Part shown: piece after piece, positions 11,420 to 22,469 of the stretch
Layout: every line of letters starts with the position of its first letter
How positions within the stretch are numbered: the first letter of the stretch is position 1
Assembly (NCBI RefSeq): GCF_905171765.1
Contig: NC_053389.1
Location: forward strand, 744,001,146 to 744,065,145
DNA from: Bufo bufo
Taxonomy: Eukaryota; Chordata; Amphibia; Anura; Bufonidae
Length of the DNA: 64,000 nt
Direction of reading: 5' to 3'
The notes under the pieces: model-generated
Told to the model about the DNA's origin: nothing
The model's input: only the letters and a program-made list of their open reading frames with translations
Databases searched by the model: none
Made by a program: the position numbers and the translations under genes

Positions 11420-12987
11420 AGGGGTTATCCCATGACTAATGTAAAAAATTAAAATCAGATATCATATAATACATGTGTAGCACCCCAGAGTTGTGTTACT
11501 ACATGCCTCTACCCTGCTACTATCTTCTAAGAGCCTGTACATTGTCATCTGGTGTAATTTATATTATGTCTTCACAAATGTGCATCTAAAACTATGTTAA
11601 ATACAATTGTTCCTTGTAATTTTCCAGGTGTACCAGCAGGTGGTGACAGCAATGCATTGGCCAGGTACAAGTCCTAGTTTAGTGTATCTAGGCTGGAATT
11701 GATTATTCCAGCTTAGCGCCCCCTCTGTGGAGGTATGGACTGTTCCCACATCCTGCAGCATGGGTGGAGAAGGAAGTCAGTATGCCAGCCACCCCTGCTA
11801 GGGGTAGGGTGTGTGTGTGTGAGGAGATCCCCTGCTTAGGGAAGACAGCAAGGATCTTGTCTCGGCTGAGACCTGATCACATACCCAGCTGAGCTCCTTC
11901 AGCCTCAGCTGGATAAGAAGAAGCAGAGAACCACAGACAACCTCCAGAGTTCCAGGAAGAGAGCATCCCCTGAGAAACCATCTGAGAGATAAGTCCAGAG
12001 ACCTAGGAAAAGCCATTCCTCCTCAGCTAGTCTGTCCCTGCAAAGCAGCAGTTACAGAAAATTGCAGAAGATTAATTCCTGCCACAGTTACAGAGCTACC
12101 AAGCAGACATCCTATCCTGCACGCTCCCCAAGTTTAAAGCAGAAGCATGTATTCCTGCCAATGATTGCCAAAACCTGCTGGGAACAGAGACCAAAGCTGT
12201 ATACTGCTTGGATACAAGTTATCTTCAGTAAAGAAACGTTTGAACTTCATCTAAAGGTCTGGACATCATTTCTGCTGCAAAGTTCCTCTATTACTCCTAC
12301 TATCACTACACACAAATTTATTACAAGTGAGCCAGGGGCCAGGAGTCCAGCCGTACCCAGGTAGGAGACACTGTTGACACAATTATCACCACCCTATAGA
12401 GACATTATAGGCCATTACACCACTCTGGCATTCCTAATCTGGGACGTGCGTTATAACACCTTGGAAGGGCCCTGGGGTAGTCCCCTGCGCACGCTGCAAT
12501 TGGCGTCACGAACAAATACAGACTATTATCCACCCGTATCCTGGCCCACTGCATAAGTGTCGTCAGAGTTACCCCATATCCTGCTCATTGCACATGACAA
12601 TCTCTTTCTAATAAAACTAGAAGCAGCCCTGTACCAGAGATCTCCCAATCATTGCTCTGCTAGATTTATATCAAGCTGGCAGCTCAAGGGGAGTGTATTT
12701 TCTGCTGCAGCTAAGGGGGCGTGTCTCAGCTCTCCCTATCACAGCTCAGGGGGCGTGTCTCAGCTCTCCCTATCACAGCTCAGGAGGCAGATGAAGGATG
12801 AAACTGGGCATGTGCGGCCATCTCAGTGAGCAGGTCAAAGAAATAAGAAAAAAGGACAAACAGCAGGTGGCGCTATACAGATACATTTTATTGAATAATT
12901 CAGTGGCTATGCTAAATTACAACATTATTAAGATCCAGGTGCTGGTTTGAAAACTGTAGAATATATTTCATGGGACAACCCCTTTAA
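11416..12987. mobile_element. TTAA-flanked MITE split by an LTR insertion
   Basis: TTAA at 11416-11419 and 12984-12987 borders inverted ends (AAGGGGTTATCCCAT; ATGGGACAACCCCTT). The interior matches the uninterrupted inverted copy at 13895-14325 (ctctgctagatttatatcaa, gggggcgtgtctcagctctc, aggtggcgctatacagatac). The left about 60 bp are separated from the rest by the insertion at 11476-12592. It shares its left TTAA with the preceding MITE. Confidence 0.8.
11476..12592 (+). mobile_element. Probable solo LTR of a retrotransposon
   Basis: This 1,117-bp insertion begins TGTAGCACCCC and ends in CA. CATG is directly repeated at 11472-11475 and 12593-12596. TG...CA ends with a short target duplication are typical of LTRs of Ty3/gypsy-like elements or endogenous retroviruses. 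It contains no protein-coding frame of note and no second LTR copy is present in the window, so a solo LTR is the simplest reading. The family is not identified. Confidence 0.6.
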
Positions 12988-13894
12988 GCAACATATATTA
13001 GGTTAATACACACAGTGTTTATATATCATGGATGACAGTTTCTGTGTGATATTTAGAAGGTGTGACTTGATGCTAAAATGTGAAAAGGGTCCCGAACTAT
13101 CATTAATGGAGATGACATGGAAATGTACCTTTTTGAGATCTGCTCACATGGGGCAGTGCTGTTGTTGCTATGTTGGGCTGCTGGGTCTCTCCTCCAGCAG
13201 GTGCTGAGTTGCAGCGGCAGTGGTCGCCATGTGGAGCTGTGCTAAATTAGAGTAGGGACCCATTCAAAAGACGCCACTTTGCTGTGGTGACTGGGCCTAT
13301 GCATTTTGATCACAATGTATACAAAGTGCCTTGAGTAAAGCTTATAAATGATGCTGAGAAGCAATAGATCAATGCATGGCATGTGGACGTGTGATGCATG
13401 TCTTTTTTTCTCTACAGATAAAAATAAAAAAATTACATATTTATAGATTGGTATCTTAAAACAGATCAGAGGGGCCCTTTGGCCCCCATCAGGCTCTAGA
13501 CCCGGGTGCAACTGCAACCTCTTCACTCTATAGTTATGCCCCAAGGTTGCTTCTCAACAAAAAAGTGTTCTGGGCAGTGCCCTGTATAATCTGCTCCTTA
13601 CAACTAAAGATGGTGGCAGTCACATCATATGACCCAGAACATTTTCCATGTCATGTATTTGTGTTTTTTTTTCATCAGATCTGCTATATTACTAGACTCA
13701 AACCAACCCATAGTGGAGCAGATGAATCTCGCAGTGGGCCCCTGAGCCAATAGTGGGGAAGAAGACTATAACTCCCAGCATGCCCTGGTAGCTGCTGATT
13801 TTCAGGATGTGCTGGGAGTTAGCGTCAGACTAAAGTCTGATAGGCCCACCACTGGAAATGATTCTTAGGGCCCACTCTCTGTGTATACAGGACC
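12988..13894. other. Unassigned DNA
   Basis: I see no gene or complete element. About 13755-13830 has a short inverted pair (actcccagcatgcc; tgctgggagtt) of a kind common in decayed MITEs. Confidence 0.4.
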
Positions 13895-14325
13895 TTAATG
13901 GGGTTGTCCCATAAAAAATATTCTACAGTTTTCAAACCAGAACCTGAATGTTTTTATAATTGCATGTGATTAAAAATTTAGCATAGCCACCGAGTTATTC
14001 AATAAAATGTATCTGTATAGCGCCACCTGCTGTTTGATCTTTTCTTATTTCTTTGACCTGCTCACTGAGAAGGCCGCACATGCTCAGTTTCATCTTTCAG
14101 CTGCCTCCTGAGCTGTGATAGGGAGAGCTGAGACACGCCCCCTGAGCTGTGATAGGGAGAGCTGAGACACGCCCCCTGAGCTGCAGCAGAAAAGACACTC
14201 CCCTTGAGCTGTCAGCTTGATATAAATCTAGCAGAGCAATGAATGGGGAGATCTCTGGATCCATGTGAGGTACAGGGCTGGTCTAGTTTTGATTTTTTAC
14301 ATTAGTCATGGGATAAACCCTTTAA
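13895..14325 (-). mobile_element. TTAA-flanked MITE, complete copy
   Basis: TTAA at 13895-13898 and 14322-14325, with ends TGGGGTTGTCCCAT and ATGGGATAAACCC. The sequence is the inverse complement of 11416-12987 without its LTR. It serves as the empty reference for placing that insertion. Confidence 0.85.
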
Positions 14326-14504
14326 GGGCCTTGTTTTATTAGGGGGTCCAAATGTCAAAGCTTGGGCCCAACAGAGGATCCTCGGGTACTCTGGTGGGCC
14401 AGCCTGACCGTGCTTGAAGTCATAGTTTTCCCCAAATATTACATTCCACAAAGAATTGTAAGTTCAGACATAGCGACCACATAGCTGACGTGGGTTTCCT
14501 GTAA

Positions 14505-14821
14505 GGGCTCATACACACTAAAGTTTTTTGCGTTCCGTATACGGACCGTATTTTGATTCCGTATACGGTCTGTATACGGAACCATTCATTTCAATGGGTC
14601 CGCAAAAGATGTGTGCTGTCCGCATCCGTTGCTCCGTTGTTCCGTGACCCTGCAAAAATCCTGTCCTATTCTTGTCCGTTTTGCGGACAAGATAGGCATC
14701 TCTATAATGGGCCTCCTGTTCCGTTCCGCAAATTGTGGAAGGGACACGGGCGGCATCTGTTTTTTTTGCGGATCCGCAATTAGCGGACCGCAAAAAACGT
14801 CACGGTCGTGTGCATGAGCCC
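14505..14821. mobile_element. Harbinger-like MITE, TAA target duplication
   Basis: Inverted ends GGGCTCATACACAC and GTGTGCATGAGCCC are flanked by TAA at 14502-14504 and 14822-14824. The interior is full of short inverted motifs (gcggatccgcaat, ttccgtatacgg). No coding sequence. Confidence 0.85.
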
Positions 14822-14824
14822 TAA

Positions 14825-17019
14825 ATTAGTGTTTTCGAATAGTTTTTTCATGGTTTTATGGTTTTCACCATTCAACTGTCCTCAGGACACAAAGACAATT
14901 GAATGGGGGGCATACCTCAACCCTTCTGGGACCAAACGGAGGCATAAAATGTGATGTGAACCCACCCTTATGTATTGTTATATACCCTTCCTAATTTATA
15001 CTTACTTTATTTAACATTAACTACAGTGACTTGATATAATGTAATAATATAAAGGGCATAGATTGTTGACTTTGTAGACAGGGCCTTCCTCCTCCTCCTC
15101 CTCCTCCTCACTGGAGGTATTCCTAGCTAAAGAGCTCTTTCCGTGAGAAGCAGCTTCATTGCCTTGGTGAGCCATCGCTATAGCAACCAAAGGCCCAGCC
15201 ATCTGCTGCCTCTTCCTCGGTCTCCTCCATCCATACAAACAAGCTGAAAAACTGAACGTCATCGCAGCCACAGCCCGAGTTCACTACAACTAATTGCTTT
15301 CACAGCAGCCACCCTAGAGAAAATCACTCTCATCTCTCTGTAATCTTTTCCGAACGGCAGTAGTTTGGACTAATGTGACCCAATTAAAATCAACCTCTTC
15401 CATTACATCAAATTTGTTAGTTCACAGAATGCAATGAGAAAATATACAGTGTTCATGTATTTTCTTGTCTTTATGTTTAAAAGTAGATCTTAAAGGGGTT
15501 GTCTGGTTATAAGTAAATCACCGACAGCAGGCAGGCAGTGTATCCGGTATCTCAAGAATCCTGACTGCGCCACATGATTGCAGCTTCAGATCAGCAAATC
15601 AATCTGCAATCAGGATGCAATGGCTAATTGATTTAAAGGGGTGGAGCAGTAGCATTAAAATATAGGTATGCAGTAGGGTGCGGGAAAGATAAATAAAAAA
15701 CCCTAAATTACCCTTTACCTGCAAGTGATGTGCTTTGCTTGCACACCTGACTGCTGGAGCCAGTGAGTGGCTGCAGAGGCCTTATGACAAAGAATGGGTC
15801 CCTGCCACTTCCCATCTAGTGGGGAAACCATGTGGATGGAATGGAGGGCTTTTAGGAAGGTGAATTAGGTTTTTCTTATTTTTTTTTTTCACACTTCTGT
15901 ATGCCGTTGCTGTTTTATTTATGCCGACAACCCATTTGAAATGATTATTCATTGCATTCTGATGGCAAATCGACTCATGGATCAGCAAATACTACATCTA
16001 AAACCACAATGATCTGGCAGTCAGGATTGTTGAGATACCAGATCTTCATATTTTCCTGACCACCAGAAGGTTTTTTGGATTCAAGCTCAATGGGCCTTTC
16101 ACACGACGCAGCAATGGCTCTTACAATGACAATGGGATTGATACCAGGACAATTCCATCAACTACTGTACGAAACCACGACACTATGCTGTAATCATGGG
16201 AGCAACATGGTGGGTCAATGGTTGCCTTGGGTGTCTTTATATAGGTTCCTGTATTTGAGGATGAAGCATACACTACAGAACTGGGATTGTAAGAAACTAA
16301 AAGAAAACTACAGCTTTTATTTCTTAAAGGGCTTGTGCAAAATGAAAGTTGAGACTACTTGAGATCATAAGAAATGAAGGATATGAAAACATCTATAGCA
16401 ATTAGTCATCCTTAGGGTGTAGCCAGGGACTGCAGTTGTACACTGGCCTTGTTGCCTAAGGGTGCTCTAAGTTCCCTCTGCCACTAAAAAGGCATCAGAT
16501 TTATAAATGGCATATAAGAGATAGTCAACCCTACATTAGGACCTAGGAGCTTCAAGTAAAGGTCCCTTTTTATGGACCGATGGAGCAGGTGATTAGGAAG
16601 ACAAGGAAGGGTTCTTTTCTGACAATTGTCTGCTCGTCAGTGGAGGAGACCACTGCATTTACCTGCTGAGATCTTCTCCACAGTATGGGGAGGAGCAATT
16701 GCTAATGCCATTGCTCGTCCCAATACAGAATCATTGTTAGCCAGCAGCAGAACCCGCTTCCGGCCAACAATGATTTAGGCAACCGCATGAAAGATCCTAA
16801 TACATTATGCTCGTTCATCAAGTAATAGGTGGCACCTTTACACCGACAGATTATCGAACCTTAGGCAGTGTAAAGGGACATTTACGCCTATGCTTCTTTC
16901 TTAAGTATTATTCTAACAAGCATACTGACATCTTGCAGGGTGCCATAGCTCATATCAACATAAGGGCCCTCTAGTGATATTGTTTTGCATCCCTATATTT
17001 CCTAAGTTAGGACAAGAAA
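14825..17019. other. Mostly unassigned DNA with decayed MITE pieces
   Basis: 15017-15271 on the minus strand is an 84-codon frame with a run of eight glutamates; it has no recognised domain (see findings). 15491-15505 (ttaaaggggttgtctgg) looks like a TTAA-MITE end. 16558-16885 resembles 28372-28670 (short arms around gacaatc and gtgtaaa or gtgtaat) and is probably a decayed MITE. No gene is recognised. Confidence 0.4.
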
Positions 17020-17023
17020 AAAC

Positions 17024-17199
17024 TGGGAGATTTATCAAAATTAGTGCAAAGGAAAACAGGTTTAGTTGCTCATAGCAACCAATCAGATAGATCCTTTCAC
17101 TTTCAATAGGAGTTCTGAACAGTGAAAGGTGGAATCTGATTGGTTGCTATGGACAACTATGCATGTTTTTCTTTGCATCAGTTTTGATAAATCTCCCCC
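17024..17199. repeat. Palindromic MITE (gggagatttatcaaa ends)
   Basis: Left gggagatttatcaaaa and right ttttgataaatctccccc are inverse complements. Inner arms also pair (gttgctcatagcaaccaatc with gattggttgctatgg). A related but more decayed copy lies at 21505-21640. Confidence 0.8.
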
Positions 17200-17202
17200 T
17201 TA

Positions 17203-17581
17203 GGGCTCATTCGCACAACCGTTGTTCGGCCGTTCCGTGCATTGGAGGCCGCAATTTGCGGTCCCCAATGCACAGAGCTACATCTGTATGGCTGCCGCAA
17301 CAGATCCAGCCCAATTCAACTTGAATGGGCCTGTGATCCGTCCGCACTGCAAAAAAATATAAATTTTTTTTGTGGTGGAGGCACAGACAGAAACCATGGA
17401 GTTCTTCCGTCGGGTTCCGTGCCTCCGTTCCACACCGACCTTCCGGTTTGCGCACCCATTCAAGTGAATGGGTCTACATCCGTGATGCAGGGTGCACACG
17501 GCCAGTGCCCACATATTCCGTAAACGCTGTTTGTGGGCCGCAATACGGGTACGGCCGAACAATGGCCGTGTCAATGAGCCC
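17203..17581. mobile_element. Harbinger-like MITE, TTA target duplication
   Basis: Ends GGGCTCATTCGCACAACC and the right end (GGCCGTGTCAATGAGCCC) are inverse complements with mismatches. TTA flanks both sides (17200-17202, 17582-17584). No coding sequence. Confidence 0.8.
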
Positions 17582-17584
17582 TTA

Positions 17585-18689
17585 AAGAGTGCTTGTTCAT
17601 CAATTTTCCTCCATTGCTAACATTTGGGTTCCTGAGAGGAGGAGGGCACAGAGAAGGTTCATTTGGTCCACAGAGAAGAAGGATAGAGTACATTTTTACA
17701 AGCCACATCCTTTCATGGACCCATAACATAGATAGGACGTAGCCTGGAGCCAAGACAATGCAGGGTATCTAATAAAGTGTTTACGCCACTACTGTGATGT
17801 AAAAAGGTAGCAAATTATGGCTCATGTCATGTTTGTGCCATAGTTTGTGACTGAGTTTCTCAATACTGTTCTAAAGTGGCAAGAAAATGGGCATGGCTTA
17901 TCAGGAGAAGTGGGGCTTCACACGGCCCGCTGGATTTTCTATAACTCATGTCAGAAACTATGCCAGCCCCTAGCTGGCAAAGACTTCAGTGTCTGGCGCA
18001 TGGACTGCCAGAGATGCTACCAATTTATTAAGAGAGCAGTGCATCTCACTGTGGCCCTGTCACGCTTCGGTGTGGGAGGGAAACACCACACCGAGCATAG
18101 GAGGGAAGGGGGGGGGGACAGGGAATCAGGCCTGAGAACTAGGGAAGGAATATGGACACCTCCTAGTGAAAACCCTAACCAAAATCCTGACTGACTACCA
18201 GCATGAACAGACCCCAAAGCTAGGCGAGTTAATACGCTGGAATACCTAGAGTCCTATCTAGCCCTATAGGACCCTGGTACTAATGGCAGGGAGTCTATTT
18301 CAGGCCTAATACAAACAATAGGAAATGCAACACACAGAACCCAAACAAAATACAAAAGGGAAAGGAAATACTTAACTTCAAAGGGGCTATGGAAGCAGCA
18401 GGAACTCAGCCGAGATCCAACCACAAACTATCCACAGGTACAAACGCTATAAACCGCACAGCATTGTGGGAGAAGTAACTATAATTATGGAAGGTTAAAT
18501 GACCACATTAGCAACACCTGGAGGCAAAGGGTATGGCCATTACCAGAAACACAGACGCCTATTGTTCCACAAGAAAAACCTCTCAGATCAAACCATGTGT
18601 TGCCAGTCTCCCAGATCTCCTGCCACTCACTGTCGCCGGGACGTCCGTATGTCTTGGTACGTCCGTGATAGGCACACAGTTATCAAGAC
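17585..18689. other. Unassigned DNA
   Basis: About 18050-18500 has a composition different from its surroundings (purine-rich with ggaaggggggggggacaggg). It may be part of another interspersed repeat, but no ends or coding sequence are seen. Confidence 0.35.
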
Positions 18690-19085
18690 TGGCATTTGTT
18701 GATTCCAGTCCAAAATGAACATGCTACTATCACACCCATCCTTAAAAAGCCTTCTCTTGATCCATCCTCTTTGCCCTGCTAGGCATATCCCATATGCCTC
18801 AAAAGCTACTTGAACAACAAGTCCACCTGGAACTGTCCTCTCACTTCTCTTCCTACACCTTCTTTGACCAGCTACAATCTGGCTTTCGACCCCATTACTC
18901 AAATGAAACCGTCCTAACTAAAGTCATCAACAACTTACTAACTGCCAAAGCCAAACAACATTACTCTGTCTATCTCTTCCTGACCCTGTCCTCTGCCTTT
19001 GACAAAGTTGAGCATTCCCTTCTGTCCCAATTTCTCTCATCTCTTGGCATCACAGACTTAACCTTCTCCTGGATCACCTGATACC
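18690..19085 (+). pseudogene. L2-like LINE reverse transcriptase fragment, 5' piece
   Basis: The frame from 18794 reads PQKLLEQQ, then FDQLQSGFRPHYSNETVLTK, then a tract ending SAFDKVEHSLL. This is the fingers and active-site A region of a non-LTR reverse transcriptase of the L2/CR1 type, where the family motif around the catalytic aspartate is D-L-S-A-A-F-D. Here the first position reads T-L-S-S-A-F-D, so it is mutated. Upstream (18720-18790) reads as further diverged RT sequence. The rest of the RT resumes at about 20400, so the LINE has been split. It is not functional. Confidence 0.8.
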
Positions 19086-19473
19086 TTATAGACTGGACAT
19101 TTAGGGGGACTTTTTTTCAAATGAGACACGTCAGTTTTGTGGTCTAAAAAAGTCGCAAGTCATGGCAGTTGTGAAATTTCCGGCGACATTTGGTTAAAGT
19201 TGAGACATTTTGTGATCCTAGCCACTTTTTACAGTGGTCTATGTTTAAGAGCTAAAAGGGAGATTAGACCTGGATTATGGCGCATTTACTATGTGCAACG
19301 TTTGCAAAAGTTGCAACGTACGAAGGCAACCGCCTGTTCTACTTTTACACCTAAGTTTTAAACCACATTGCACTTACTCCACATATATAATTAAGATGCA
19401 CTATTAAGAAAAAAAAAAATCACTTAGGAGATAATAAAGTATAAATATTGTAGATCATCAATAATTACAAAAA

Positions 19474-20295
19474 GCACGCTAAAGGAGTGATCCAAAAGTA
19501 GTTAGATACAGTTGTGCTCATAAGTTTACATGCCTCACAGAATTTTCGATTTATTAACCATTATTCAGAGACCATGAATGATAACACAAAAACTTTTCTT
19601 TCACTCATGGTTAGTGGTCGGCTGAAGCCATTTATTGTCATTAACAATTGTTATTAACAATTGTGTTTACTCTTTTTAAATCATAATCCCAACACAAACT
19701 ACCCAAATGACCCTGATCAAAAGATAACATACACTGGTGATTTGGTGTTATAACATGCACACAACTTGACACAATAGGGTTACAATGGCTATTAAAGGTA
19801 ACCATCTTCACCTGTGATCTGTTTGCTTGTAATTAGTGGGTGTGCATAAAGCATCAATGACTTTGACTCCTGACAGACCCTTGCATTTTTCATCCAGTGT
19901 TGCACTGATGTTGTCCTTATCATAGTAGATCTACTAGGATAGGGCCAACTAGGGTCAGTTTATCTAGGGAAAGGTTCCGGACGGGGTTGCCCTTGTAATA
20001 GCCCCATCTTTTTCCAGGGACAGCTTCATTTTGTTTCCTTGGACAATTGATGCATCGTGGAACCCATCGACGGAGTGGTAGGACGAATGGTTTTCATTTA
20101 AGTGTGCCGCCGTGCACCATTGTTTCTACTACACATAAGCTTCTTGCCTTTGTCGGTTCATCTATTGTGACAAGAAGCCTTTTTTGTCTATCTGTATTAT
20201 TTTGATTTATCTTGAGGGCCATCAGTTTTAAAAGTGGTATTAAAAATTACATTTTATACATATCTAATTAATTTTGGATCACTCCTTTACTGTGC
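19474..20295. mobile_element. Unclassified element with 20-30 bp inverted ends
   Basis: gcacgctaaaggagtgatcc at 19474 is matched by ggatcactcctttactgtgc at 20276-20295. The pairing extends inwards (aaaagtagttaga against tctaattaatttt). The unit lies inside the split LINE. Its left half is occupied by a Tc1 end fragment (19509-19915). The right half (19916-20270) has no recognised coding sequence. Superfamily unknown. Confidence 0.55.
19509..19915 (+). mobile_element. Tc1/mariner 5' end fragment
   Basis: It begins CAGTTGTGCTCATAAGTTTA after TA (19507-19508). This is the layout of a Tc1-type inverted repeat and leader. A second, degenerate match to the terminal motif (caaaagataacata) lies near 19720. 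It breaks off before any transposase codons at about 19915. Confidence 0.6.
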
Positions 20296-20399
20296 TTAAG
20301 CTGCACCATTTCATAAATTTGGTGCTGGCACATAAAACAGACAGACTTAAAACTGACACAAACAATCTCAAACGATAAATGACCACCTTAGAATCTACT

Positions 20400-21437
20400 A
20401 CTCTCAAACCACCTTCTTGTCTCATTCAAGGCTCTAACCTAGGGCCCTTGCTCTTATCAATCTGCCTGGGAGTCCCGTGGCTTTCAGTATCACTTCTATG
20501 CTGACAACATGCAAATTTGCCTCTCTGGGCCATTTGTCACCTCTTTACTATCCAAAATCCCACAATGTCTATCAATTTATTATCTTTCCCCCATCTCAGT
20601 GAGCTCCACCAACAGACCTATCTATTAAAGTCAATGGCTGTATGCTTTCCTCGGTCCCACAAATTCGCTGCCTTGGGGTAACCTACGATCTGCACATTCC
20701 TCTACCAGGAGTCTGCAAAAATGCTTGTACATGCCCTCATCTCCTACCTAGACTACTGCAACATCCCATTCTGTGGCCTCCCATATAGCACTCTTGCATC
20801 TCTCCAATCTATCCTCACTTCTGCTGCCCAACTAATCCAATTCACCTCTACCCTTGTTACTCTTCTGTCTCTTTTGTCAGTCCCTTCACTGGCTCCCCAT
20901 TGTCCAGAGAATCCAGTACAAAACCCTTACCATGATATACCAGGCTGTTCACAACCTGTACTCTCCATGCATCTGTGACCTGATCTCCCAGTATCTATGG
21001 AATGGAATCTACCATCTTCGCAAGACCTCCTTCGCTATTCCTCTCTTATCTGCTCTTCCCACAATCACCTCCAAGATTTCTCCCGTGCATCCTCCATACT
21101 CTGGAACTCTCTACCCCAACATATCAGATAATCACCTACAGTGGAAACCTTCAAAAAACCTGAAAATTAACCTCTGCAGATAAGCCTACAACCTACAGTG
21201 ACCCTGCTGCCACTATAGCGCCATATGAGCAGCTTCTATCTTCACCTACTATATCTTTTCCCCATCCTTGTAGATTTTATGTCCTTATGGGAAGGATCCT
21301 CACTCCTTCTGTACCAGTTTGTAAATTATATTTTTCATAGTTTTTGTACTTATTTTGTATTTTGCATGTAAACTCATTTTCCATATGGACATCATTATGG
21401 AATAAATGATGCAAAAAAAATAAAATAAAAAATAAAA
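20400..21437 (+). pseudogene. L2-like LINE, 3' part of RT plus 3' tail
   Basis: Near 20430 a decayed motif corresponds to the conserved VPQGSVLGP region. Near 20490 YHFYADNMQICLS is the polymerase YADD box with the second D changed to N. 20721-21180 reads ALISYLDYCN, CGLPYSTLASLQ, then SLHWLPIVQRIQYKTLTMIYQAVHNL in an adjacent frame, matching the C-terminal region of L2/CR1-type proteins. 21268-21437 (atgggaaggatcctcactcc, then an A-rich tail) resembles an L2 3' end. Several frame changes are present, so it is dead. Confidence 0.8.
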
Positions 21438-21504
21438 ACCCTTCTGTATTCATGAAAATTGAGGAAGACAATGAGGAAATATATGAAACTGTCCAAAATG
21501 AAAA

Positions 21505-21640
21505 TCTGTCTTTGTTGCCTATAGCAACCAATCACAGCACAACTTTAATTTCTTATAATGCTCTTCAAAATTGTAAGCTGTAATGTGATTGGTTGCCATG
21601 GTCAAAGACAGTTTTCCTTTTAGGCAGTTTTCATAAATCT
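21505..21640. repeat. Decayed palindromic MITE
   Basis: tgcctatagcaaccaatcac and gtgattggttgccatgg are inverse complements around a central about 70 bp, as in 17024-17199. Confidence 0.65.
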
Positions 21641-21904
21641 AATAGGGCAGATTTATTACAACTGTTCGTATGCCAGAAACTGAAATCAGCAGGTGTAAAT
21701 TTCAGATGTTCCTTCCAATAAGTCCTTTTTCCCCTTTTGAAGAGTGGTGAGAAGCTGAAAAAGTCACTAAATAATTGTGGAGTAAAACCTTCAGGGGTGG
21801 ACTAGGAATTTAAAGTGGGCACTGGAAAAAAACCTCAAAGTGGCAAATCCAAACTGGCAGAAGGCAGGGCCAAGAGAAGTAGCTGGGGGCCAGCAATACC
21901 TTAG

Positions 21905-22420
21905 TGCAGGACCAAATACCAATCCAGAAGAACCAAATACCACAGTGTAGAACAATGTACTGCCCAAGCAGATCCAAATACCACAGTGCAGCACCATATG
22001 CTGCCCCAGCAGAACCAAATACCACAGTGCAGCACAATATACTGCCTCAGCAGAACCAAATACCACAGTGCAGCACAATATACTGCCCCAGCAGAACCAA
22101 ATACCTCAGTGCAGCACAATATACTGCCTCAGCAGAGCCAAATACCACAGTGCAGCACAATATACTGCCTCAGCAGGACCAAATACCACAGTGCAGCACA
22201 ATATACTGCCTCAGCAGAACCAAATACCACAGTGCAGCACAATAAACTGCCTCAGCAGAACCAAATACACAGTGCAGCACAATATACTGCCTCAGCAGAA
22301 CCAAATACCCCAGTGCAGCACAATATACTGCCTCAGCAGAACCAAATACCACAGTGCAGCACAAAATACTGCCTCAGCGGAACCAAATATCACAGTTCAG
22401 CAGTGAAATACTGCTGCCCC
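21905..22420. repeat. 41-bp minisatellite, about 12 copies
   Basis: The unit (ccaaataccacagtgcagca, then caatatactgcctcagcagaa) repeats every 41 bp; for example accacagtg occurs at 22021 and 22062. 41 is not a multiple of 3, so overlapping frames stay open in all phases. Those frames are not genes. Confidence 0.95.
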
Positions 22421-22469
22421 TCCTTGAATCCAGGACAGTTCCTGTGGCAGCCGTCCATGTCCATATGTA

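Noticed and set aside
18794..21183. A host gene made from the LINE frames
   Set aside because: The frames carry non-LTR reverse transcriptase motifs, with the YADD box mutated and other elements inserted.
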